From: Paenibacillus sp. SYP-B4298
GTDB lineage: Bacteria; Bacillota; Bacilli; Paenibacillales; Paenibacillaceae
Reading direction: 5' to 3'
Assembly (NCBI RefSeq): GCF_027627475.1
Contig: NZ_CP115484.1
Span: 4,844,501-4,908,500, forward strand
DNA: 64,000 nt
Part shown: positions 16,948-25,300 of the stretch, piece after piece
Position numbering within the stretch: position 1 is the stretch's first letter
Layout of the letters: every line of letters starts with the position of its first letter
Translations under genes and position numbers: made by a program
The notes under the pieces: model-generated
Told to the model about the DNA's origin: nothing
The model's input: the letters and a program-made list of their open reading frames with translations, nothing else
Databases searched by the model: none

Positions 16948-18474
16948 ATGAATCATCAGGATCGCATTGCCGCGGCCGAGAGCTCGCTCGCACAGCACCG
17001 CTTAAGGGCAACGAACGGAGCCTGGTATCCGCAGTATCATGCCGCTCCGCCTGCGGGCTGGATGAACGACCCGAACGGCTTTATCTACTTTAATGGCGAA
17101 TACCATCTGTTCTACCAGCATCACCCCTACTCGCCCCATTGGGACAATATGCATTGGGGGCATCTTGTCAGCAGCAATCTAGTGGACTGGCATCATGCCC
17201 CGATTGCACTCGCCCCCAGTGAAGCGTATGACCTGGACGGCTGCTTCTCCGGCAGCGCGATTGAAGTGGATGGCAAGCTCTATCTGCTCTACACCGGCAA
17301 TGTGTGGACCGGCGAGAACCGTGATGCCGATCTGTTGCAGGTGCAGTGCCTCGCTGTAAGCGAGGACGGACGGCACTTCACGAAATATGCAGGCAATCCC
17401 GTTATTCGCTCAGCACCGGATGGCGACATCCATCCGCATCACTTTCGGGATCCCAAGGTGTGGCGGCATGATGGCCGCTACTATATGATTCTCGGCTCGC
17501 GCACGCTGGCTCATCAGGGTCAGGCGCTGCTGTATGCTTCGCCTGATCTCAAGGAGTGGAGCTTCGTCCAGGTGCTGGCGGGCGGCGTGGAGCCATACGG
17601 CTATATGTGGGAGTGTCCTGACTTATTCCCTCTGAACGGGCAAGACGTGCTTATCTTATCTCCACAGGGCATGCAGCCTGACGCCGACAACTATCATAAT
17701 CTGCATCAGTCCGGTTATTTCGAAGGGAAACTGAACTATCGCACCGGTCGTTACACCCATGGAGCCTTCACCATGCTGGATTATGGCTTTGACTTCTATG
17801 CCCCGCAGACGACGACGGATAGCCTCGGAAGGCGTATCATGATCGCCTGGATGGCGATGTGGGAGAGCGAGATGCCGGAGCGAGAGGAAGGCTGGGCCGG
17901 GGCGATGACGCTGCCGCGCGAGCTGCGCTACGAGCAGGGACGGCTGCTCACCGTACCGGTGCCGGAGCTGGCGCGATTGCGTGCCGAGCTGTCGGAGACA
18001 TCCGGACTGTCTGTAAGCGGTCCTATCGACCTGACGGAGCGCTTCGGCTTGTCCGGCGACGTCTACGAGCTGGAGCTGCTGTTGCAGACACAGGAGACGC
18101 GGCGCTTAGAGCTGCTGATGCGGGTAGACCCTGCCACAGGAGAGGAGACGCGACTCATCTACGATCAGGAGCAGCAGCGACTGATCCTTGACCGAAGCCG
18201 CTCAGGTCAAGGGCCGGGTGGTGTGCGCACAGCGCCGATGCGCGCAGAGGACGGGCAGCTCCACCTGCGTATCTTCATGGACCGCTCGTCCATAGAGGTG
18301 TTCGCGCAGCATGGAGAGCTCGCGATGACCGCCCGCATCTATCCCGGCGCACAGGCAACGGGCATCCGTCTGGCAGCCGAGGGACGGCTGGAGGTTCTGG
18401 AGCTGCGCAAGTGGACGCTCCACAGGGGGATGCACACCGATAGAGCCGAAGCACGTCGCATCCCGTCTGCTTGA
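16948..18474 (+). CDS. GH32 glycosidase (sucrose/fructan hydrolase), cytoplasmic
   Basis: Hydrolyses beta-fructosidic bonds of sucrose or short fructans. The GH32 active site is complete: nucleophile D41 in WMNDPNG, transition-state aspartate D168 in FRDPKVW, and acid/base E222 in WECPDLFPL. A C-terminal beta-sandwich is visible, with LHLRIFMDRSSIEVFAQHGE. There is no signal peptide, so it acts inside the cell on sugar brought in by the upstream importer. The transporter is an ABC type rather than a PTS, so the substrate is probably unphosphorylated sucrose or fructo-oligosaccharide rather than sucrose-6-phosphate; this is inference. It is the last gene of the operon, and its stop codon runs into a small tandem repeat. 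Confidence 0.95.
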   Translation: MNHQDRIAAAESSLAQHRLRATNGAWYPQYHAAPPAGWMNDPNGFIYFNGEYHLFYQHHPYSPHWDNMHWGHLVSSNLVDWHHAPIALAPSEAYDLDGCFSGSAIEVDGKLYLLYTGNVWTGENRDADLLQVQCLAVSEDGRHFTKYAGNPVIRSAPDGDIHPHHFRDPKVWRHDGRYYMILGSRTLAHQGQALLYASPDLKEWSFVQVLAGGVEPYGYMWECPDLFPLNGQDVLILSPQGMQPDADNYHNLHQSGYFEGKLNYRTGRYTHGAFTMLDYGFDFYAPQTTTDSLGRRIMIAWMAMWESEMPEREEGWAGAMTLPRELRYEQGRLLTVPVPELARLRAELSETSGLSVSGPIDLTERFGLSGDVYELELLLQTQETRRLELLMRVDPATGEETRLIYDQEQQRLILDRSRSGQGPGGVRTAPMRAEDGQLHLRIFMDRSSIEVFAQHGELAMTARIYPGAQATGIRLAAEGRLEVLELRKWTLHRGMHTDRAEARRIPSA

Positions 18475-18515
18475 AGCCCGGCAGTGCTAAGCCCAGCAGT
18501 GCTAAGCCCGGCCAG
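18474..18515. repeat. 15-bp tandem repeat at the 3' end of the GH32 gene
   Basis: AAGCCCGGCAGTGCT, AAGCCCAGCAGTGCT and a partial third unit AAGCCCGGCCAG lie in tandem right after the stop codon. Confidence 0.7.
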
Positions 18516-18641
18516 ACATCCCTCGCTCACCCAAGGCCGTTCGTTCGTGAAACGCCTGCCGGGAGGACGGTCTCAATAGACAGCGTTGGCATCACTTTCG
18601 CCTGCCCACCTGCACACCTGGAAGCCTGGAAGCCTGCGCGC

Positions 18642-18716
18642 ACGCATAGGGACAGCCACAGCCGCTCGCGGGAACTTCCGCGCGGGTAGCTGTGGCTGTA
18701 GGCTGTCCCTATGCGT
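18642..18716. repeat. 75-base hairpin-forming inverted repeat between convergent genes
   Basis: The outer arms ACGCATAGGGACAGCC and GGCTGTCCCTATGCGT pair perfectly over 16 bp. Inside, CCACAGC/GCTGTGG and a GC-rich tip (GGAACTTCC) extend the pairing. It ends 4 bases before the stop codon of the next, minus-strand gene. It could act as a bidirectional terminator, although no U-tract follows, or be a palindromic mobile repeat. Confidence 0.65.
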
Positions 18717-18719
18717 CAG

Positions 18720-19367
18720 CTAGAGCATGCGCTGCAGCGCCTCCCGGCTCTCCAGATGCTCCCATAGATGCACAAAGTGCGCGGCCTCCCCCTCCAGCAG
18801 CAGGAGCAGATCATCATTCAGTTGCGCCGGAGTCATCGGGTAGAGCGCCGCCTTCTTCAGATTAAGCATCCCATAGATCGTATCCTTCTGCTGCTCCGTG
18901 GTGGTGTCGGCGGCCGCGGTCATCAAGGCCAGAGCCGCGGCCGCGGTGCGCTTCTGAAGCTTCTGCGTTGCTTCCTTGAAGTAGAGCTTAATCAGATAAC
19001 GCTGACCGTTAATCCGCAGACCCAGATCAGGCGTTGCTCGTACCGTAAGCCGTCCGAAATGCCAACTGGCTGCTTCCGGCTCGAACCATTCCAGCTCCTT
19101 GCCGCGGCAGAACCATTTGTATTGACGCACTGCCTCCTCATAATGATGCCGCTTGTGCTCATTCGCCTCACCGATCACCTCGTCCAAACTGTCCAGATTC
19201 GCTCCTGTGCGCAGTTGGTGGCTGATGCCCCCCTTCAATTCCCGCCAAAAGTCATAGGCGGCGGCGTATTCCTTATTCCGAATCTGCTTCACCTTGGTGA
19301 TCTTCGATTGCCCTCGTTTGAGCGTAAAATCTACGAATTGGGTAAAGCTCACTTCAATTTCCTGCAT
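18720..19367 (-). CDS. Uncharacterised 215-residue protein
   Basis: I do not recognise the family. The protein is soluble with no signal peptide. A helical N-terminal third contains KRGQSKITKVKQIRNKEYAA. A short strand-rich centre (ASWHFGRLTVRATPDLGLRI, then NGQRYLIKLYFKEATQKL) is followed by a helical C-terminal third ending in LLLEGEAAHFVHLWEHLES. The central GLRINGQRYLIKLYFK looks conserved by design, with a beta-hairpin and a lysine pair, and could belong to a nucleic-acid-related fold; that is speculation. The gene is real by its GGAGGGCGG ribosome site and codon usage. It stands alone between two unrelated plus-strand units. Confidence 0.6.
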   Translation of the reverse strand: MQEIEVSFTQFVDFTLKRGQSKITKVKQIRNKEYAAAYDFWRELKGGISHQLRTGANLDSLDEVIGEANEHKRHHYEEAVRQYKWFCRGKELEWFEPEAASWHFGRLTVRATPDLGLRINGQRYLIKLYFKEATQKLQKRTAAAALALMTAAADTTTEQQKDTIYGMLNLKKAALYPMTPAQLNDDLLLLLEGEAAHFVHLWEHLESREALQRML

Positions 19368-19583
19368 CCATCCGCCCTCCTTCCCTTCTGTACCCTAACA
19401 GTATATGGGAGGTTCGCGGAGGAATATGACCGATCACAGCTTGAGGAGTTGTTGGGGTGAGGGGAGTGAAGGAGCGCATATCCTCCTGTTATAGGTATAA
19501 TCTATAAATAAAATAACTTTTATATATTTCAATAAGGTGACCGTTTCTTATACAATAGCTTCAAACGTTAGGAGGTTATATCG

Positions 19584-20282
19584 ATGAAGGACGAAATCAA
19601 ACGGCTCTTTGATGCCAATGCCAGCCACTACGACCCGGAACGCCGACAGCTCATCCCTTGCTTTGACGACTTCTACGGAATGGCACTGTCCTTGGTAGAC
19701 AGCGCCTCCCCCTCTCCCCGCATCCTTGACCTGGGCACAGGAACCGGCTTGTTCGCCGCGATGATACTGGAGAAATATCCAGCGGCGCAACTGACGCTGG
19801 TCGATCTGAGCGACAGCATGATCGCCGTAGCCAAGGAACGCTTCGGATCGTCGGATCGCATCGACTATCTGATCGCGGACTACACGGAGATGGAGCTGGA
19901 TGGCGGTTATGACTTCGTCGTCTCCTCCCTGTCCATCCACCATCTGCCCCATCCGCTAAAGCAGCGCCTGTTTGGCAAGGTGCACTCCTGGCTGCGGGAC
20001 GGCGGCGCCTTCGTCAATGCGGATCAGGCTGCAGGACATACCGCGGCAGCAGATGCTTACTACCGCAAGCGGTGGCTGGAGTCGGTGCACGCCAGCGGAC
20101 TCGCCGCAAGCTCCATCGAGGCTTCGCTGCGCCGCAGAGCGCTGGACATCAACGCCACGGTTGCTGACCAGCTCTCATGGATGGAGCAGGCGGGCTTTAC
20201 CGATGTCGATTGCTTGTACAAATCGTTTGACTTTACCGTTTTCTATGGTCAGAAGGCCAGCTCTCCTGCCATAAATGCATAA
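19584..20282 (+). CDS. Class I SAM-dependent methyltransferase
   Basis: A 232-residue methyltransferase with the SAM-binding motif I ILDLGTGTG (47-55), the acidic end of strand 2 (LTLVDLSDSM), motif II around YDFVVSSLSIHHLPH, and VHSWLRDGGAFVNADQ after it. The fold is UbiE/Coq5-like small-molecule type; the substrate is unknown. The start codon follows TAGGAGG by 8 bases. The gene is monocistronic, with a TACAAT -10 candidate at 19551. Confidence 0.9.
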   Translation: MKDEIKRLFDANASHYDPERRQLIPCFDDFYGMALSLVDSASPSPRILDLGTGTGLFAAMILEKYPAAQLTLVDLSDSMIAVAKERFGSSDRIDYLIADYTEMELDGGYDFVVSSLSIHHLPHPLKQRLFGKVHSWLRDGGAFVNADQAAGHTAAADAYYRKRWLESVHASGLAASSIEASLRRRALDINATVADQLSWMEQAGFTDVDCLYKSFDFTVFYGQKASSPAINA

Positions 20283-20441
20283 CATGCAGCTCTGATAAGC
20301 GCTGGATAGCAGCAGCCGCAGTACGGCCTACCGCAGGGATGATGCCACGAATACGATTGACCCCGTCACGAGCGGGTCATAGATGCAGCCTCCCCGCTAG
20401 CCGATTCAGCCTGGCGCCTGCCTTGGCTTGTTCCTAACCGA

Positions 20442-20485
20442 ATGAAGGCCTCATCCTGCCGACGACGACAAGATGAGGCCTTCAT
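20442..20485. terminator. Terminator-like hairpin between the methyltransferase and response-regulator genes
   Basis: A 14-bp perfect stem (ATGAAGGCCTCATC / GATGAGGCCTTCAT) with a 16-base loop lies between convergent genes. The U-tract is poor on both strands. The rest of the 270-base spacer shows no gene. Confidence 0.55.
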
Positions 20486-20553
20486 TCCGTTCTCCCGCAC
20501 ATCATACTCTGCATTGCTACACAACGTAGCTAAACATGACATAGATGTCCTAA

Positions 20554-21696
20554 CTACGACACGCCACGCTCTGACCGCCACTGCTCATACCATCGCCTGA
20601 TTTCACTGCTCACTTTCATATCCAGCTCCAGCTCCAGCCGCGAGCTGAGCAGATCATATTGCTGTTCTACACCGACCGTCTTGCCTCCGGCTGCATAACA
20701 GCGCATCAGGTTATAGTAGCTCTGCTCATCCAGCGGATAGAGCTGCTGGTAGAACTGGTTAATCGATATGGCCGATGACAGCAGGGAGCGCTCATAATAG
20801 AATTCACTGAGCTGCTGCACATGATGAATCCACAGACGTCGCAGACGCTCACGCTCCGGCTCCGCCCAGAGATAGCCGTAATCGCCGAAGTAGTCGCCTT
20901 TATATTCGAACAGTATCCGCTCATGCAGCGGCGCAGACCGGACATCCAGCGGAGGCAGCTCCTTGAGCTGCCGCTCCCACTCCTCCGAATCGATCAACAC
21001 ATCGCCAATATCCAGCTTGTATCCGGCGTCCAGCCGTCCCTTCTGGAGATCGATTCCAGCATTAAAGGTCTTGAGCACACGACGGATCAGATAGATAGTC
21101 GTGTATAGTTGCGTTGCTCCGCGATCCGGTTCAATATCCGGCCAGAACAACTCGATCAGCGTATCGCGGTTAACCATCCGCTGGCGGCTATGCAGCAGGT
21201 AGGCAAACAGCTCTTGCGCCTTGTTAGTACGCCATCGGATCAACTCTGGCTCGCCACCTTGCAGTTGCAGCTTCAATGATTGGAAGCAGTGCAGCATAAC
21301 CTGGCTGTCTCGGCTGTAGACGGGCTTATGTGTATCCAGCCGCGCGCGCAGCCGATCCACGGTCTTCCTCAGGCGCTCACGGTTAATCGGTTTCATGAGA
21401 TAGTCCAAGGCGCACAGATCAAATGCCTGAACCGCATATTGATCATACCCGGTAACAAAGACTATCTCTGTGGAGGGCAGTTGAAGCTGCAACTGCTCCC
21501 CCATCTCCAATCCATTGATCTCCGGCATCTGGATATCCAAAAACATTACATCGGGACTCAGCTTCTTGGCTTCATCCAGCACCTGAACCGGATCTGTAAA
21601 CATGCCGACGACCTCGACACCTTGCACATCGCGCTCCAGCATCTTCTTCAGATGCATCAAGGCCAATTTCTCATCATCAACCAATATCGCTCTCAT
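20554..21696 (-). CDS. Response regulator with receiver, winged-helix and BTAD domains (SARP-like)
   Basis: A 380-residue regulator. The receiver domain (1-120) has phospho-acceptor D54 in FLDIQMPEING and the late lysine in YLMKPINRERL. An OmpR-type DNA-binding winged helix follows (about 150-240, with ELFAYLLHSRQRMVNRDTLI and RGATQLYTTIYLIRRVLK). The C-terminal third is a bacterial transcriptional activator domain of TPR-like helices (about 245-375). The start MRAILVDDEK follows GGGG and is preferred over a longer upstream frame. There is no adjacent histidine kinase; the nearest same-strand gene is the large SLH protein upstream. The partner kinase and targets are unknown. Confidence 0.88.
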   Translation of the reverse strand: MRAILVDDEKLALMHLKKMLERDVQGVEVVGMFTDPVQVLDEAKKLSPDVMFLDIQMPEINGLEMGEQLQLQLPSTEIVFVTGYDQYAVQAFDLCALDYLMKPINRERLRKTVDRLRARLDTHKPVYSRDSQVMLHCFQSLKLQLQGGEPELIRWRTNKAQELFAYLLHSRQRMVNRDTLIELFWPDIEPDRGATQLYTTIYLIRRVLKTFNAGIDLQKGRLDAGYKLDIGDVLIDSEEWERQLKELPPLDVRSAPLHERILFEYKGDYFGDYGYLWAEPERERLRRLWIHHVQQLSEFYYERSLLSSAISINQFYQQLYPLDEQSYYNLMRCYAAGGKTVGVEQQYDLLSSRLELELDMKVSSEIRRWYEQWRSERGVS

Positions 21697-21735
21697 TGGA
21701 ATACCCCTACCTTGCTGCCCTAACCGCAACGTACT

Positions 21736-21898
21736 CTAGGGCGTGTCTTCAACCCCGCTCCAGGACTTCCTTTACGGCCTCTTCGCCTGGGATGCGTTAC
21801 ATTCCCTGAACATGCCTCAAGTGTGCCTGCGAGAAACCGCCTTGTGCGGAATGACCCTTCGGGCGCAATCTCCTTCGGGGGGTGAAGACATGACCTAG
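21736..21898. mobile_element. MITE-like element A with inverted ends
   Basis: A 163-base stretch bounded by imperfect inverted repeats. The left end is CTAGGGCGTGTCTTCAACCC; the right end, read inward, is CTAGGTCATGTCTTCACCCC. About 18 of 21 bases pair. The left end matches an end of a second short element at 30244-30318 with one mismatch in 17. There is no open frame of note inside. It lies just upstream of the SARP-like regulator gene. This looks like a non-autonomous transposon or an IS remnant with CTAG-type ends. Confidence 0.6.
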
Positions 21899-22301
21899 CG
21901 AATTAGGGAATATTTATGTAGTCCATGTAACTATATTCTATATCCAACTGCACTGTCCAGCCCTCAGGCTGGCATCAAGCTGTAGGTACGCCTCCTTGGG
22001 AGGAGCCGCTTCTGTAAAGCATACGTCCTGCAGCTTGCCTGCGTGCCAACATTATTGTATCCCCCATTATTTTAATACAATTACATAGTTTAAGTAAGTA
22101 TGCTTTCGAAACAATTGACAAAAAACAATGATTCATGCCGAAGGCTGTCTATTCGTGCAGTATGCTCTGCCTGATTGTAACTGCTGCCGCAACAGGATGT
22201 CCAATACAAATAAGCACAGACTACGGGCTATGAGGCCTCAGAGTCCGCGCTTCATTTGTGGAAGGGTCGCTTCCAGACAACCGATGCAATAAGACAACAA
22301 A
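21899..22301. other. Intergenic stretch with no convincing gene
   Basis: About 400 bases between element A and the terminator of the SLH gene. The middle (around 22040-22130) is AT-rich and could hold the leftward promoter of the response-regulator gene, but no box pair is convincing. Around 21980-22010 there is a small hairpin, CTCCTTGGGAGGAG. A 32-codon minus-strand frame here has no start or ribosome site. Confidence 0.4.
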
Positions 22302-22338
22302 AGCCTCCTTATCCATCTGTACAGTGGATAAGGAGGCT
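22302..22338 (-). terminator. Terminator of the SLH surface-protein gene
   Basis: A 14-bp perfect stem (AGCCTCCTTATCCA / TGGATAAGGAGGCT) with a 9-base loop is followed on the minus strand by TTTTGTTGTC. Confidence 0.9.
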
Positions 22339-22375
22339 GAACATTTGCAGAAAATCTACTCAATAGTCTATCGAA

Positions 22376-25300
22376 TTACGGCTGTACCACGCTATAGCTA
22401 TGCTTCGTCGAAGCTTCAACGATGTCGCTGTATGCCCAATAGCTCGCATCAACGTCAGGCCATACCTCCAGCGTTCCCTCCAAATGTGGCGCCCGGTCAA
22501 ATAGCTGATTCAGAATGGTCACTGCTTCTGCGCGTGTCACCCTTCCATCCAGATCAAACCTGCCGTCTGATTTCCCTGGCAGCAAGCCTGTCGACTGCAC
22601 CGCTGCAATCATGTTGCTCGCCCAATGGTTCGCAGGGACGTCGCTGAAGCTGGAAGACGATTCGCCCACGGTGAGCTTCAACTGATTGAAGATGATCACG
22701 GCCATCTCCGCACGGGTAACGCCGCCCTCCGCCCGGAAGGTTCCGTCGGCATACCCGCGCAATAGCCCAGCCTTGCTCGCTTGTGCAATGGTCTGGCTTG
22801 CCCAGTGGCCCTCGCTCACATCCGCAAAGCTGCTGCCTAGTGTTTCCGCTTTGGACAGCCCATTCAGACGCACCAGCATCGAGGCCATCTCCGCCCGTGT
22901 CACCGCCTGGTCAGGGCGGAAGAGTCCATCTGGATATGCCCTGATATACGGCTCATGGACTGCTTCTCCCTCGCCCAGTTGGACAATCGCATAGACGCCG
23001 AATGTGTTCGATACGAACCGCAAGCCCTGCTCGCCATTGGCAAGCGTGACGATTTCTGGCGTTATCATCTGTTGAGTGCCATCCGCAAGCTCTGCATAGA
23101 TCGCCAGCTTCTCAAGGAACGCCGCCCGCTCTGCTGCATCGGCTGGCAGTGTCATCCCGGTCAACGGCAGCGTCAGCTCCGCTTCGCGGCTCTGCAGATT
23201 CGTCTCCACCTTCACCGGACGAGACAGCACGCGCACCTGCTCCGATCCTGCCAGCTTCTGAACAGCCTCTGTCGCTGCCCGCTCAGTCAGAGCATCGCGT
23301 CCTGCTTGATCCTTAACCGGCACAAGGCGGAAGTAAAGGTCTCCGTTCACGTCGTTCAACGAACTGCTTGGCACACGTACTATGCCATTCTCGCTGAAGA
23401 TTTCCACATCCACCTGACTCCCCTTCAACTGGGCGACTGTGGCTGCGGGCACATCCACCTTCACTTCACTCACTTCATCCTTCGTATCTGGAATTACAAT
23501 CCGCACGACCTTGTCTTCCTGCCCCTCCGCACGGCCGATCGCTTCCTTCGCCTTCTCTGGCGTGAACACAACCCGATCCGTAATCTTCCCATCGGAGGCT
23601 GTCGTGCGCTCCAGTTCGACCTTCGTCGTATTCAGATTTCCTGCTCCCGCTTCGACATCGACCGGAATGATCTGCTTGTCTGATCCGCTGCTGCCCTCCG
23701 CTCCCGATGGCACGGACGGTGCAACAGGGGCTGACGGATAATATGGACGGAGCGTCAGCTTCTCTCTGGCTTCTGTCAGATTCGACAGAGCTGCCGCTAC
23801 TTCGGCTGGTGTAGCATTCGCCTTGTCCAATACTCTCGTTGCTTCCGCCAAGGCCGCTTCCAGTGCCTCCCACGTCGCAAGGGTATACGTGCCAGCCTTC
23901 AGCTTCTCCGCCATAATCGCATCCTGCTTTGCCTGAAGCTCACGCTTGTCCACCAGCGCCACCCGTGCCGCCTCCAGCTTGGCATAAGCCTGATCCACGG
24001 CTGTCTGGGTCGCATTCGGGTTGTCGAGCGCCGCGTGTGCTTCCGCCAGTGCGTTCTCCAGCGCCAACCAGTCGGCTGGCTCATAGTCTGTTTCGTTCAG
24101 CCCTTCAACTTCCAGCACCTTCTCCCCCAGCGCAGCCTTCTCGACCAGCCCCTTGTGGGCTGCATCCAGGCGCGCTAGCGCAGCATCTATATCCTCCTGA
24201 GTGGCTGTACCATTGCTCAGTATCTGCTCCGCATCCGCCAAAGCAGACTGCAGATTGCTCCAGTTCGCTGGATAGTAGTCGGTCTCGTTGAGCGCCTTGA
24301 CAACAGCAGCCTTCTGTTGCAGCCCTAACGTGCGTACCAGCCGCTCACGCGCGGCATCCAGGCTCGCCTGAGCTGCATCCACTTCTCGCTGCGTCGCACT
24401 GCTATCTGCCAGTACGCTACGCGCCGCATTCAACTGGCTCTGCAGCTCTGCCCAACTGCCCGTGGTATAGTGCGCGGCATTCAGCGCCTCCTCCGTGATC
24501 CGGTTCACACTGCCGCGCAGCGCTTCGTAATCGACAAGATTGGCGCGCGCCGCATTCAGCTTGCCCAGCGCGTCATCCACTTCAATCTGGGTCGCGTCCG
24601 CATCCGCCAGCACGCGCTCCGCTACCTCCAGCGCATATTCCAGCTTCTCATAGTTGTCCGGACTGTAGTCGTCCCGGTTCAACGGCTTGAGCTCACTGAC
24701 GCGAGCTTGCAGCGCGCTCTTCTCCACTAGCGCCTCTCGTGCTATGTTCAATGCAGCCAGCGCGGCATCTACCTCCGTCTGGGTCGCATCGGTGCGCCCC
24801 AACACTGCATCTGCATGCTCCAGCGCAGCCTCCAGCGCCTGCCAGTTCTCCGGATAATAATTCGCCGGATTCAACTGCTTCAGCTCCAGCGCGCGATTGT
24901 CCAGCGCTTCCTTATCCACCAAGCCTGCTCTGGCCTGATTCACCCGCTCCAATGCCGCTGCCAACTGCTCCTTGGTAGCATCATTCTGGGCCAGCACCAG
25001 CTCGGCTGCATCCAACGCTGCCTGCAGTTGCTGCCAGTTCGTCGCATAGTAATCGGCTTCCGTCAGATTTTCCGCTTTGATCTCCTCGGTTCGATCCTGG
25101 AGCGGCTTCTTGCTAACCAATGCCGCACGCGCTTGCTTCAGATCGCTTAGCGCCTTGTCGACCTGAGCCTGTGTCACTCCAGAGGCAGCCAGAACCGCAT
25201 GAGCAGCCGCCCATTGCGCCTGAAGCGCCCCCCATGAATCCGTCGTGTAATGCTCCTCATTAAGCGTTCCTTCCTGAACACCCGAATCCAGATCATCCAC

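Noticed and set aside
18474-18720. Short open frames after the GH32 gene
   Set aside because: They follow the tandem repeat and hairpin and have no coding character.
21970-22060. Possible structured RNA or riboswitch between element A and the SLH gene
   Set aside because: Only a short hairpin is present and no known riboswitch core is recognisable.
24000-25300. Regularly spaced similar segments that could suggest a CRISPR or DNA satellite
   Set aside because: They are the coding sequence of the FIVAR protein repeats (about 210 bases each) and have diverged at DNA level.
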